This document shows positions 13,801-28,800 of a stretch of 64,000 nt of DNA, one piece after another (position 1 is the first letter of the stretch; every line of letters begins with the position of its first letter). The position numbers were made by a program, and so were the translations under genes. Source of the stretch: Trichostrongylus colubriformis (lineage: Eukaryota > Nematoda > Chromadorea > Rhabditida > Trichostrongylidae). Where the stretch lies: the NCBI GenBank assembly GCA_963978905.1, contig OZ022261.1, positions 37,342,130-37,406,129 on the forward strand, written 5' to 3'. A model generated the notes under the pieces. The model did not search any database. It worked only from the letters and a program-made list of their open reading frames with translations, and had not been told where the DNA came from.

Positions 13801-16800
13801 TCGGGGTTATCACATTTAAAAATCGCATATCTCGATTCTTCCGAAACGAATTGCAGAGTTGGGCAGTGCATTAGAAAGAGCATTGATAGCGCTTCCTAGC
13901 AGTACCATATAATTTCCTGCTTACAGTGAAACAGGAATTTTTATTGATTAGTTTTGTCCAGGATTTGCTACAAGGTCGGGGTTATCACATTTAAAAATCG
14001 CATATCTCGATTCTTCCGAAACGAATTGCAGAGTTGGGCAGTGCATTAGAAAGAGCATTGATAGCGCTTCCTAGCAGTACCATAGAATTTCCTGCTTACA
14101 GTGAAACAGGAATTTTTATTGATTAGTTTTGTCCAGGATTTGCTACAAGGTCGGGGTTATCACATTTAAAAATCGCATATCTCCATTCTTCCGAAACGAA
14201 TTGCAGAGTTGGGCAGTGCATTAGAAAGAGCACTGATAGCGCCTTCTAGCAGTACCATATAATTTCCTGCTTACAGTGAAACAGGAATTTTTATTGATTA
14301 GTTTTGTCCAGGATTTGCTACAAGGTCGGGGTTATCACATTTAAAAATCGCATATCTCGATTCTTCCGAAACGAATTGCAGAGTTGGGCAGTGCATTAGA
14401 AAGAGCATTGATAGCGCTTCCTAGCAGTACCATATAATTTCCTGCTTACAGTGAAACAGGAATTTTTATTGATTAGTTTTGTCCAGGATTTGCTACAAGG
14501 TCGGGGTTATCACATTTAAAAATCGCATATCTCGATTCTTCCGAAACGAATTGCAGAGTTGGGCAGTGCATTAGAAAGAGCATTGATAGCGCTTCCTAGC
14601 AGTACCATAGAATTTCCTGCTTACAGTGAAACAGGAGTTTTTTAGATCAAGTTCTGTCCAGGGTTTGCTACAAGGTCGGGGTTATCACATTTAAAAATCG
14701 CATATCTCGATTCTTCCGAAACGAATTGCAGAGTTGGGCAGTGCATTAGAAAGAGCACTGATAGCGCTTTCTAGCAGTACCATAGAATTTCCTGCTTACA
14801 GTGAAACAGGAATTTTTATTGATTAGTTTTGTCCAGGATTTGCTACAAGGTCGGGGTTATCACATTTAAAAATCGCATATCTCGATTCTTCCGAAACGAA
14901 TTGCAGAGCTGGACAGTGCATTAGAAAGAGCATTGATAGCGCTTTCTAGCAGTACCATAGAATTTCCTGCTTACAGTGAAACAGGAGTATTTTAGATCAT
15001 GTTCGGTCCAGGGTTTGCTACAAGGTCGGGGTTATCACATTTAAAAATCGCATATCTCGATTCTTCCGAAACGAATTGCAGAGTAGGGCAGTGCATTAGA
15101 AAGAGCAGTGATAGCGCTTTCTAGCAGTACCATAGAATTTCCTGCTTACAGTGAAACAGGAGTTTTTTAGATCAAGTTCTGTCCAGGGTTTGCTACAAGG
15201 TCGGGGTTATCACATTTAAAAATCGCATATCTCGATTCTTCCGAAACGAATTGCAGAGTTGGGCAGTGCATTAGAAAGAGCATTGATAGCGCTTTCTAGC
15301 AGTACCATAGAATTTCCTGCTTACAGTGAAACAGGAGTTTTTTAGATCAAGTTCTGTCCAGGGTTTGCTACAAGGTCGGGGTTATCACATTTAAAAATCG
15401 CATATCTCGATTCTTCCGAAACGAATTGCAGAGTTGGGCAGTGCATTAGAAAGAGCACTGATAGCGCCTTCTAGCAGTACCATATAATTTCCTGCTTACA
15501 GTGAAACAGGAATTTTTATTGATTAGTTTTGTCCAGGATTTGCTACAAGGTCGGGGTTATCACATTTAAAAATCGCATATCTCGATTCTTCCGAAACGAA
15601 TTGCAGAGCTGGACAGTGCATTAGAAAGAGCATTGATAGCGCTTTCTAGCAGTACCATAGAATTTCCTGCTTACATTGAAACAGGAGTTTTTTAGATCAT
15701 GTTCGGTCCAGGGTTTGCTACAAGGTCGGGGTTATCACATTTAAAAATCGCATATCTCGATTCTTCCGAAACGAATTGCAGAGTTGGGCAGTGCATTAGA
15801 AAGAGCACTGATAGCGCCTTCTAGCAGTACCATATAATTTCCTGCTTACAGTGAAACAGGAATTTTTATTGATTAGTTTTGTCCAGGATTTGCTACAAGG
15901 TCGGGGTTATCACATTTAAAAATCGCATATCTCGATTCTTCCGAAACGAATTGCAGAGTTGGGCAGTGCATTAGAAAGAGCATTGATAGCGCTTTCTAGC
16001 AGTACCATATAATTTCCTGCTCACAGTGAAACAGGAGTTTTTTAGATCAAGTTTTGTCCAGGGTTTGCTACAAGGTCGGGGTTATCACATTTAAAAATCG
16101 CATATCTCGATTCTTCCGAAACGAATTGCAGAGTTGGGCAGTGCATTAGAAAGAGCACTGATAGCGCCTTCTAGCAGTACCATATAATTTCCTGCTTACA
16201 GTGAAACAGGAATTTTTATTGATTAGTTTTGTCCAGGATTTGCTACAAGGTCGGGGTTATCACATTTAAAAATCGCATATCTCGATTCTTCCGAAACGAA
16301 TTGCAGAGTTGGGCAGTGCATTAGAAAGAGCATTGATAGCGCTTCCTAGCGGTACCATAGAATTTCCTGCTTACAGTGAAACAGGAGTTTTTTAGATCAA
16401 GCTCGGTCCAGGGTTTGCTACAAGGTCGGGGTTATCACATTTAAAAATCGCATATCTCGATTCTTCCGAAACGAATTGCAGAGTTGGGCAGTGCATTAGA
16501 AAGAGCACTGATAGCGCTTCCTAGCAGTACCATAGAATTTCCTGCTTACAGTGAAACAGGAGTTTTTTAGATCAAGCTCGGTCCAGGGTTTGCTACAAGG
16601 TCGGGGTTATCACACTTAAAAATCGCATATCTCGATTCTTCCGAAACAAATTGCAGAGTAGGGCAGTGCATTAGAAAGAGCAGTGATAGCGCTTTCTAGC
16701 ATTACCATAGAATTTCCTGCTTACAGTGAAACAGGAGTTTTTTAGATCATGTTCTGTCCAGGGTTTGCTACAAGGTCGGGGTTATCACATTTAAAAATCG

Positions 16801-19800
16801 CATATCTCGATTCTTCCGAAACGAATTGCAGAGTTGGGCAGTGCATTAGAAAGAGCATTGATAGCGCTTCCTAGCAGTACCATAGAATTTCCTGCTTACA
16901 GTGAAACAGGAGTTTTTTAGATCAAGTTCTGTCCAGGGTTTGCTACAAGGTCGGGGTTATCACATTTAAAAATCGCATATCTCGATTCTTCCGAAACGAA
17001 TTGCAGAGTTGGGCAGTGCATTAGAAAGAGCACTGATAGCGCTTCCTAGCAGTACCATAGAATTTCCTGCTTACAGTGAAACAGGAATTTTTATTGATTA
17101 GTTTTGTCCAGGATTTGCTACAAGGTCGGGGTTATCACATTTAAAAATCGCATATCTCGATTCTTCCGAAACGAATTGCAGAGTTGGGCAGTGCATTAGA
17201 AAGAGCATTGATAGCGCTTCCTAGCAGTACCATAGAATTTCCTGCTTACAGTGAAACAGGAGTTTTTTAGATCAAGTTCTGTCCAGGGTTTGCTACAAGG
17301 TCGGGGTTATCACATTTAAAAATCGCATATCTCGATTCTTCCGAAACGAATTGCAGAGTTGGGCAGTGCATTAGAAAGAGCATTGATAGCGCTTTCTAGC
17401 AGTACCATATAATTTCCTGCTTACAGTGAAACAGGAGTTTTTTAGATCAAGCTCGGTCCAGGGTTTGCTACAAGGTCGGGGTTATCACATTTAAAAATCG
17501 CATATCTCGATTTTTCCGAAACGAATTGCAGAGTTGGGCAGTGCATTAGAAAGAGCACTGATAGCGCCTTCTAGCAGTACCATAGAATTTCCTGCTTACA
17601 GTGAAACAGGAGTTTTTTAGATCAAGTTCGGACCAGGGTTTGCCACAAGGTCGGGGTTATCACACTTAAAAATCGCATATCTCGATTCTTCCGAAACGAA
17701 TTGCAGAGTTGGGCAGTGCATTAGAAAGAGCACTGATAGCGCCTTCTAGCAGTACCATATAATTTCCTGCTTACAGTGAAACAGGAGTTTTTTAGATCAA
17801 GTTCGGACCAGGGTTTGCCACAAGGTCGGGGTTATCACACTTAAAAATCGCATATCTCGATTCTTCCGAAACGAATTGCAGAGTTGGGCAGTGCATTAGA
17901 AAGAGCATTGATAGCGCTTTCTAGCAGTACCATATAATTTCCTGCTTACAGTGAAACAGGAGTTTTTTAGATCAAGCTCGGTCCAGGGTTTGCTACAAGG
18001 TCGGGGTTATCACATTTAAAAATCGCATATCTCGATTCTTCCGAAACGAATTGCAGAGTTGGGCAGTGCATTAGAAAGAGCACTGATAGCGCCTTCTAGC
18101 AGTACCATATAATTTCCTGCTTACAGTGAAACAGGAATTTTTATTGATTAGTTTTGTCCAGGATTTGCTACAAGGTCGGGGTTATCACATTTAAAAATCG
18201 CATATCTCGATTCTTCCGAAACGAATTGCAGAGTTGGGCAGTGCATTAGAAAGAGCATTGATAGCGCTTTCTAGCAGTACCATATAATTTCCTGCTTACA
18301 GTGAAACAGGAGTTTTTTAGATCAAGCTCGGTCCAGGGTTTGCTACAAGGTCGGGGTTATCACACTTAAAAATCGCATATCTCGATTCTTCCGAAACAAA
18401 TTGCAGAGTAGGGCAGTGCATTAGAAAGAGCAGTGATAGCGCTTTCTAGCATTACCATAGAATTTCCTGCTTACAGTGAAACAGGAGTTTTTTAGATCAA
18501 GTTCTGTCCAGGGTTTGCTACAAGGTCGGGGTTATCACATTTAAAAATCGCATATCTCGATTCTTCCGAAACGAATTGCAGAGTTGGGCAGTGCATTAGA
18601 AAGAGCATTGATAGCGCTTCCTAGCAGTACCATAGAATTTCCTGCTTACAGTGAAACAGGAGTTTTTTAGATCAAGTTCTGTCCAGGGTTTGCTACAAGG
18701 TCGGGGTTATCACATTTAAAAATCGCATATCTCGATTCTTCCGAAACGAATTGCAGAGTTGGGCAGTGCATTAGAAAGAGCACTGATAGCGCTTCCTAGC
18801 AGTACCATAGAATTTCCTGCTTACAGTGAAACAGGAGTTTTTTAGATCATGTTCGGTCCAGGGTTTGCTACAAGGTCGGGGTTATCACATTTAAAAATCG
18901 CATATCTCGATTCTTCCGAAACGAATTGCAGAGTTGGGCAGTGCATTAGAAAGAGCACTGATAGCGCTTTCTAGCAGTACCATAGAATTTCCTGCTTACA
19001 GTGAAACAGGAGTTTTTTAGATCAAGTTCTGTCCAGGGTTTGCCACAAGGTCGGGGTTATCACATTTAAAAATCGCATATCTCGATTCTTCCGAAACGAA
19101 TTGCAGAGTAGGGCAGTGCATTAGAAAGAGCAGTGATAGCGCTTTCTAGCATTACCATAGAATTTCCTGCTTACAGTGAAACAGGAGTTTTTTAGATCAA
19201 GTTTTGTCCAGGGTTTGCTACAAGGTCGGGGTTATCACATTTAAAAATCGCATATCTCGATTCTTCCGAAACGAATTGCAGAGTTGGGCAGTGCATTAGA
19301 AAGAGCACTGATAGCGCCTTCTAGCAGTACCATATAATTTCCTGCTTACAGTGAAACAGGAGTTTTTTAGATCATGTTCGGTCCAGGGTTTGCTACAAGG
19401 TCGGGGTTATCACATTTAAAAATCGCATATCTCGATTCTTCCGAAACGAATTGCAGAGTTGGGCAGTGCATTAGAAAGAGCATTGATAGCGCTTTCTAGC
19501 AGTACCGTAGAATTTCCTGCTTACAGTGAAACAGGAGTTTTTTAGATCAAGTCCTGTCCAGGGTTTGCTACAAGGTCGGGGTTATCACATTTAAAAATCG
19601 CATATCTCGATTCTTCCGAAACGAATTGCAGAGTTGGGCAGTGCATTAGAAAGAGCACTGATAGCGCCTTCTAGCAGTACCACATAATTTCCTGCTTACA
19701 GCGAAACAGGAGTTTTTTAGATCAAGTTCTGTCCAGGGTTTGCTACAAGGTCGGGGTTATCACATTTAAAAATCGCATATCTCGATTCTTCCGAAACGAA

Positions 19801-22800
19801 TTGCAGAGTTGGGCAGTGCATTAGAAAGAGCACTGATAGCGCTTTCTAGCAGTACCATAGAATTTCCTGCTTACAGTGAAACAGGAGTTTTTTAGATCAA
19901 GTTCTGTCCAGGGTTTGCCACAAGGTCGGGGTTATCACATTTAAAAATCGCATATCTCGATTCTTCCGAAACGAATTGCAGAGTTGGGCAGTGCATTAGA
20001 AAGAGCATTGATAGCGCTTCCTAGCAGTACCATAGAATTTCCTGCTTACAGTGAAACAGGAGTTTTTTAGATCAAGTTTTGTCCAGGGTTTGCTACAAGG
20101 TCGGGGTTATCACATTTAAAAATCGCATATCTCGATTCTTCCGAAACGAATTGCAGAGTTGGGCAGTGCATTAGAAAGAGCACTGATAGCGCCTTCTAGC
20201 AGTACCATATAATTTCCTGCTTACAGTGAAACAGGAATTTTTATTGATTAGTTTTGTCCAGGATTTGCTACAAGGTCGGGGTTATCACATTTAAAAATCG
20301 CATATCTCGATTCTTCCGAAACGAATTGCAGAGCTGGACAGTGCATTAGAAAGAGCATTGATAGCGCTTTCTAGCAGTACCATAGAATTTCCTGCTTACA
20401 TTGAAACAGGAGTTTTTTAGATCATGTTCGGTCCAGGGTTTGCTACAAGGTCGGGGTTATCACATTTAAAAATCGCATATCTCGATTCTTCCGAAACGAA
20501 TTGCAGAGTTGGGCAGTGCATTAGAAAGAGCACTGATAGCGCCTTCTAGCAGTACCATATAATTTCCTGCTTACAGTGAAACAGGAGTTTTTTAGATCAA
20601 GTTCGGACCAGGGTTTGCCACAAGGTCGGGGTTATCACACTTAAAAATCGCATATCTCGATTCTTCCGAAACGAATTGCAGAGTAGGGCAGTGCATTAGA
20701 AAGAGCACTGATAGCGCCTTCTAGCAGTACCATAGAATTTCCTGCTTACAGTGAAACAGGAATTTTTATTGATTAGTTTTGTCCAGGATTTGCTACAAGG
20801 TCGGGGTTATCACATTTAAAAATCGCATATCTCCATTCTTCCGAAACGAATTGCAGAGTTGGGCAGTGCATTAGAAAGAGCACTGATAGCGCCTTCTAGC
20901 AGTACCATATAATTTCCTGCTTACAGTGAAACAGGAATTTTTATTGATTAGTTTTGTCCAGGATTTGCTACAAGGTCGGGGTTATCACATTTAAAAATCG
21001 CATATCTCGATTCTTCCGAAACGAATTGCAGAGTTGGGCAGTGCATTAGAAAGAGCATTGATAGCGCTTTCTAGCAGTACCATAGAATTTCCTGCTTACA
21101 GTGAAACAGGAGTTTTTTAGATCAAGTTCGGTCCAGGGTTTGCTACAAGGTCGGGGTTATCACATTTAAAAATCGCATATCTCGATTCTTCCGAAACGAA
21201 TTGCAGAGCTGGACAGTGCATTAGAAAGAGCATTGATAGCGCTTTCTAGCAGTACCATAGAATTTCCTGCTTACAGTGAAACAGGAGTATTTTAGATCAT
21301 GTTCGGTCCAGGGTTTGCTACAAGGTCGGGGTTATCACATTTAAAAATCGCATATCTCGATTCTTCCGAAACGAATTGCAGAGTAGGGCAGTGCATTAGA
21401 AAGAGCAGTGATAGCGCTTTCTAGCAGTACCATAGAATTTCCTGCTTACAGTGAAACAGGAATTTTTATTGATTAGTTTTGTCCAGGATTTGCTACAAGG
21501 TCGGGGTTATCACATTTAAAAATCGCATATCTCGATTCTTCCGAAACGAATTGCAGAGTAGGGCAGTGCATTAGAAAGAGCAGTGATAGCGCTTTCTAGC
21601 ATTACCATAGAATTTCCTGCTTACAGTGAAACAGGAGTTTTTTAGATCAAGTTTTGTCCAGGGTTTGCTACAAGGTCGGGGTTATCACATTTAAAAATCG
21701 CATATCTCGATTCTTCCGAAACGAATTGCAGAGTTGGGCAGTGCATTAGAAAGAGCACTGATAGCGCCTTCTAGCAGTACCATATAATTTCCTGCTTACA
21801 GTGAAACAGGAGTTTTTTAGATCATGTTCGGTCCAGGGTTTGCTACAAGGTCGGGGTTATCACATTTAAAAATCGCATATCTCGATTTTTCCGAAACGAA
21901 TTGCAGAGTTGGGCAGTGCATTAGAAAGAGCACTGATAGCGCCTTCTAGCAGTACCACATAATTTCCTGCTTACAGCGAAACAGGAGTTTTTTAGATCAA
22001 GTTCTGTCCAGGGTTTGCTACAAGGTCGGGGTTATCACATTTAAAAATCGCATATCTCGATTCTTCCGAAACGAATTGCAGAGTTGGGCAGTGCATTAGA
22101 AAGAGCACTGATAGCGCTTTCTAGCAGTACCATAGAATTTCCTGCTTACAGTGAAACAGGAGTTTTTTAGATCAAGTTCTGTCCAGGGTTTGCCACAAGG
22201 TCGGGGTTATCACATTTAAAAATCGCATATCTCGATTCTTCCGAAACGAATTGCAGAGTTGGGCAGTGCATTAGAAAGAGCATTGATAGCGCTTCCTAGC
22301 AGTACCATAGAATTTCCTGCTTACAGTGAAACAGGAGTTTTTTAGATCAAGTTTTGTCCAGGGTTTGCTACAAGGTCGGGGTTATCACATTTAAAAATCG
22401 CATATCTCGATTCTTCCGAAACGAATTGCAGAGTTGGGCAGTGCATTAGAAAGAGCACTGATAGCGCCTTCTAGCAGTACCATATAATTTCCTGCTTACA
22501 GTGAAACAGGAGTTTTTTAGATCAAGCTCGGTCCAGGGTTTGCTACAAGGTCGGGGTTATCACACTTAAAAATCGCATATCTCGATTCTTCCGAAACAAA
22601 TTGCAGAGTAGGGCAGTGCATTAGAAAGAGCAGTGATAGCGCTTTCTAGCATTACCATAGAATTTCCTGCTTACAGTGAAACAGGAGTTTTTTAGATCAT
22701 GTTCGGTCCAGGGTTTGCTACAAGGTCGGGGTTATCACATTTAAAAATCGCATATCTCGATTCTTCCGAAACGAATTGCAGAGTTGGGCAGTGCATTAGA

Positions 22801-25800
22801 AAGAGCATTGATAGCGCTTTCTAGCAGTACCATATAATTTCCTGCTTACAGTGAAACAGGAGTTTTTTAGATCAAGCTCGGTCCAGGGTTTGCTACAAGG
22901 TCGGGGTTATCACACTTAAAAATCGCATATCTCGATTCTTCCGAAACAAATTGCAGAGTAGGGCAGTGCATTAGAAAGAGCAGTGATAGCGCTTTCTAGC
23001 ATTACCATAGAATTTCCTGCTTACAGTGAAACAGGAGTTTTTTAGATCAAGTTCTGTCCAGGGTTTGCTACAAGGTCGGGGTTATCACATTTAAAAATCG
23101 CATATCTCGATTCTTCCGAAACGAATTGCAGAGTTGGGCAGTGCATTAGAAAGAGCATTGATAGCGCTTCCTAGCAGTACCATAGAATTTCCTGCTTACA
23201 GTGAAACAGGAGTTTTTTAGATCAAGTTCTGTCCAGGGTTTGCTACAAGGTCGGGGTTATCACACTTAAAAATCGCATATCTCGATTCTTCCGAAACGAA
23301 TTGCAGAGTAGGGCAGTGCATTAGAAAGAGCACTGATAGCGCCTTCTAGCAGTACCATATAATTTCCTGCTTACAGTGAAACAGGAGTTTTTTAGATCAT
23401 GTTCGGTCCAGGGTTTGCTACAAGGTCGGGGTTATCACATTTAAAAATCGCATATCTCGATTCTTCCGAAACGAATTGCAGAGTTGGGCAGTGCATTAGA
23501 AAGAGCATTGATAGCGCTTTCTAGCAGTACCGTAGAATTTCCTGCTTACAGTGAAACAGGAGTTTTTTAGATCATGTTCGGTCCAGGGTTTGCTACAAGG
23601 TCGGGGTTATCACATTTAAAAATCGCATATCTCGATTCTTCCGAAACGAATTGCAGAGTTGGGCAGTGCATTAGAAAGAGCACTGATAGCGCTTTCTAGC
23701 AGTACCATAGAATTTCCTGCTTACAGTGAAACAGGAGTTTTTTAGATCAAGTTCTGTCCAGGGTTTGCCACAAGGTCGGGGTTATCACATTTAAAAATCG
23801 CATATCTCGATTCTTCCGAAACGAATTGCAGAGTTGGGCAGTGCATTAGAAAGAGCATTGATAGCGCTTCCTAGCAGTACCATAGAATTTCCTGCTTACA
23901 GTGAAACAGGAGTTTTTTAGATCAAGTTTTGTCCAGGGTTTGCTACAAGGTCGGGGTTATCACATTTAAAAATCGCATATCTCGATTCTTCCGAAACGAA
24001 TTGCAGAGTTGGGCAGTGCATTAGAAAGAGCACTGATAGCGCCTTCTAGCAGTACCATATAATTTCCTGCTTACAGTGAAACAGGAATTTTTATTGATTA
24101 GTTTTGTCCAGGATTTGCTACAAGGTCGGGGTTATCACATTTAAAAATCGCATATCTCGATTCTTCCGAAACGAATTGCAGAGTTGGGCAGTGCATTAGA
24201 AAGAGCATTGATAGCGCTTTCTAGCAGTACCATATAATTTCCTGCTCACAGTGAAACAGGAGTTTTTTAGATCAAGTTTTGTCCAGGGTTTGCTACAAGG
24301 TCGGGGTTATCACATTTAAAAATCGCATATCTCGATTCTTCCGAAACGAATTGCAGAGTTGGGCAGTGCATTAGAAAGAGCACTGATAGCGCCTTCTAGC
24401 AGTACCATATAATTTCCTGCTTACAGTGAAACAGGAATTTTTATTGATTAGTTTTGTCCAGGATTTGCTACAAGGTCGGGGTTATCACATTTAAAAATCG
24501 CATATCTCGATTCTTCCGAAACGAATTGCAGAGTTGGGCAGTGCATTAGAAAGAGCATTGATAGCGCTTCCTAGCGGTACCATAGAATTTCCTGCTTACA
24601 GTGAAACAGGAGTTTTTTAGATCAAGCTCGGTCCAGGGTTTGCTACAAGGTCGGGGTTATCACATTTAAAAATCGCATATCTCGATTCTTCCGAAACGAA
24701 TTGCAGAGTTGGGCAGTGCATTAGAAAGAGCACTGATAGCGCTTCCTAGCAGTACCATAGAATTTCCTGCTTACAGTGAAACAGGAGTTTTTTAGATCAA
24801 GCTCGGTCCAGGGTTTGCTACAAGGTCGGGGTTATCACACTTAAAAATCGCATATCTCGATTCTTCCGAAACAAATTGCAGAGTAGGGCAGTGCATTAGA
24901 AAGAGCAGTGATAGCGCTTTCTAGCATTACCATAGAATTTCCTGCTTACAGTGAAACAGGAGTTTTTTAGATCATGTTCTGTCCAGGGTTTGCTACAAGG
25001 TCGGGGTTATCACATTTAAAAATCGCATATCTCGATTCTTCCGAAACGAATTGCAGAGTTGGGCAGTGCATTAGAAAGAGCATTGATAGCGCTTCCTAGC
25101 AGTACCATAGAATTTCCTGCTTACAGTGAAACAGGAGTTTTTTAGATCAAGTTCTGTCCAGGGTTTGCTACAAGGTCGGGGTTATCACATTTAAAAATCG
25201 CATATCTCGATTCTTCCGAAACGAATTGCAGAGTTGGGCAGTGCATTAGAAAGAGCACTGATAGCGCTTCCTAGCAGTACCATAGAATTTCCTGCTTACA
25301 GTGAAACAGGAATTTTTATTGATTAGTTTTGTCCAGGATTTGCTACAAGGTCGGGGTTATCACATTTAAAAATCGCATATCTCGATTCTTCCGAAACGAA
25401 TTGCAGAGTTGGGCAGTGCATTAGAAAGAGCATTGATAGCGCTTCCTAGCAGTACCATAGAATTTCCTGCTTACAGTGAAACAGGAGTTTTTTAGATCAA
25501 GTTCTGTCCAGGGTTTGCTACAAGGTCGGGGTTATCACATTTAAAAATCGCATATCTCGATTCTTCCGAAACGAATTGCAGAGTTGGGCAGTGCATTAGA
25601 AAGAGCATTGATAGCGCTTTCTAGCAGTACCATATAATTTCCTGCTTACAGTGAAACAGGAGTTTTTTAGATCAAGCTCGGTCCAGGGTTTGCTACAAGG
25701 TCGGGGTTATCACATTTAAAAATCGCATATCTCGATTTTTCCGAAACGAATTGCAGAGTTGGGCAGTGCATTAGAAAGAGCACTGATAGCGCCTTCTAGC

Positions 25801-28800
25801 AGTACCATAGAATTTCCTGCTTACAGTGAAACAGGAGTTTTTTAGATCAAGTTCGGACCAGGGTTTGCCACAAGGTCGGGGTTATCACACTTAAAAATCG
25901 CATATCTCGATTCTTCCGAAACGAATTGCAGAGTTGGGCAGTGCATTAGAAAGAGCACTGATAGCGCCTTCTAGCAGTACCATATAATTTCCTGCTTACA
26001 GTGAAACAGGAGCTTTTTAGATCAAGCTCGGTCCAGGGTTTGCTACAAGGTCGGGGTTATCACATTTAAAAATCGCATATCTCGATTCTTCCGAAACGAA
26101 TTGCAGAGTTGGGCAGTGCATTAGAAAGAGCACTGATAGCGCCTTCTAGCAGTACCATATAATTTCCTGCTTACAGTGAAACAGGAATTTTTATTGATTA
26201 GTTTTGTCCAGGATTTGCTACAAGGTCGGGGTTATCACATTTAAAAATCGCATATCTCGATTCTTCCGAAACGAATTGCAGAGTTGGGCAGTGCATTAGA
26301 AAGAGCATTGATAGCGCTTTCTAGCAGTACCATATAATTTCCTGCTTACAGTGAAACAGGAGTTTTTTAGATCAAGCTCGGTCCAGGGTTTGCTACAAGG
26401 TCGGGGTTATCACACTTAAAAATCGCATATCTCGATTCTTCCGAAACAAATTGCAGAGTAGGGCAGTGCATTAGAAAGAGCAGTGATAGCGCTTTCTAGC
26501 ATTACCATAGAATTTCCTGCTTACAGTGAAACAGGAGTTTTTTAGATCAAGTTCTGTCCAGGGTTTGCTACAAGGTCGGGGTTATCACATTTAAAAATCG
26601 CATATCTCGATTCTTCCGAAACGAATTGCAGAGTTGGGCAGTGCATTAGAAAGAGCATTGATAGCGCTTCCTAGCAGTACCATAGAATTTCCTGCTTACA
26701 GTGAAACAGGAGTTTTTTAGATCAAGTTCTGTCCAGGGTTTGCTACAAGGTCGGGGTTATCACATTTAAAAATCGCATATCTCGATTCTTCCGAAACGAA
26801 TTGCAGAGTTGGGCAGTGCATTAGAAAGAGCACTGATAGCGCCTTCTAGCAGTACCATAGAATTTCCTGCTTACAGTGAAACAGGAGTTTTTTAGATCAT
26901 GTTCGGTCCAGGGTTTGCTACAAGGTCGGGGTTATCACATTTAAAAATCGCATATCTCGATTCTTCCGAAACGAATTGCAGAGTTGGGCAGTGCATTAGA
27001 AAGAGCACTGATAGCGCTTTCTAGCAGTACCATAGAATTTCCTGCTTACAGTGAAACAGGAGTTTTTTAGATCAAGTTCTGTCCAGGGTTTGCCACAAGG
27101 TCGGGGTTATCACATTTAAAAATCGCATATCTCGATTCTTCCGAAACGAATTGCAGAGTAGGGCAGTGCATTAGAAAGAGCAGTGATAGCGCTTTCTAGC
27201 ATTACCATAGAATTTCCTGCTTACAGTGAAACAGGAGTTTTTTAGATCATGTTCGGTCCAGGGTTTGCTACAAGGTCGGGGTTATCACATTTAAAAATCG
27301 CATATCTCGATTCTTCCGAAACGAATTGCAGAGTTGGGCAGTGCATTAGAAAGAGCACTGATAGCGCCTTCTAGCAGTACCATATAATTTCCTGCTTACA
27401 GTGAAACAGGAGTTTTTTAGATCATGTTCGGTCCAGGGTTTGCTACAAGGTCGGGGTTATCACATTTAAAAATCGCATATCTCGATTCTTCCGAAACGAA
27501 TTGCAGAGTTGGGCAGTGCATTAGAAAGAGCATTGATAGCGCTTTCTAGCAGTACCGTAGAATTTCCTGCTTACAGTGAAACAGGAGTTTTTTAGATCAA
27601 GTCCTGTCCAGGGTTTGCTACAAGGTCGGGGTTATCACATTTAAAAATCGCATATCTCGATTCTTCCGAAACGAATTGCAGAGTTGGGCAGTGCATTAGA
27701 AAGAGCACTGATAGCGCCTTCTAGCAGTACCATATAATTTCCTGCTTACAGTGAAACAGGAGTTTTTTAGATCATGTTCGGTCCAGGGTTTGCTACAAGG
27801 TCGGGGTTATCACATTTAAAAATCGCATATCTCGATTCTTCCGAAACGAATTGCAGAGTTGGGCAGTGCATTAGAAAGAGCATTGATAGCGCTTTCTAGC
27901 AGTACCGTAGAATTTCCTGCTTACAGTGAAACAGGAGTTTTTTAGATCAAGTCCTGTCCAGGGTTTGCTACAAGGTCGGGGTTATCACATTTAAAAATCG
28001 CATATCTCGATTCTTCCGAAACGAATTGCAGAGTTGGGCAGTGCATTAGAAAGAGCACTGATAGCGCCTTCTAGCAGTACCACATAATTTCCTGCTTACA
28101 GCGAAACAGGAGTTTTTTAGATCAAGTTCTGTCCAGGGTTTGCTACAAGGTCGGGGTTATCACATTTAAAAATCGCATATCTCGATTCTTCCGAAACGAA
28201 TTGCAGAGTTGGGCAGTGCATTAGAAAGAGCACTGATAGCGCTTTCTAGCAGTACCATAGAATTTCCTGCTTACAGTGAAACAGGAGTTTTTTAGATCAA
28301 GTTCTGTCCAGGGTTTGCCACAAGGTCGGGGTTATCACATTTAAAAATCGCATATCTCGATTCTTCCGAAACGAATTGCAGAGTTGGGCAGTGCATTAGA
28401 AAGAGCATTGATAGCGCTTCCTAGCAGTACCATAGAATTTCCTGCTTACAGTGAAACAGGAGTTTTTTAGATCAAGTTTTGTCCAGGGTTTGCTACAAGG
28501 TCGGGGTTATCACATTTAAAAATCGCATATCTCGATTCTTCCGAAACGAATTGCAGAGTTGGGCAGTGCATTAGAAAGAGCACTGATAGCGCCTTCTAGC
28601 AGTACCATATAATTTCCTGCTTACAGTGAAACAGGAATTTTTATTGATTAGTTTTGTCCAGGATTTGCTACAAGGTCGGGGTTATCACATTTAAAAATCG
28701 CATATCTCGATTCTTCCGAAACGAATTGCAGAGTTGGGCAGTGCATTAGAAAGAGCATTGATAGCGCTTTCTAGCAGTACCATATAATTTCCTGCTTACA

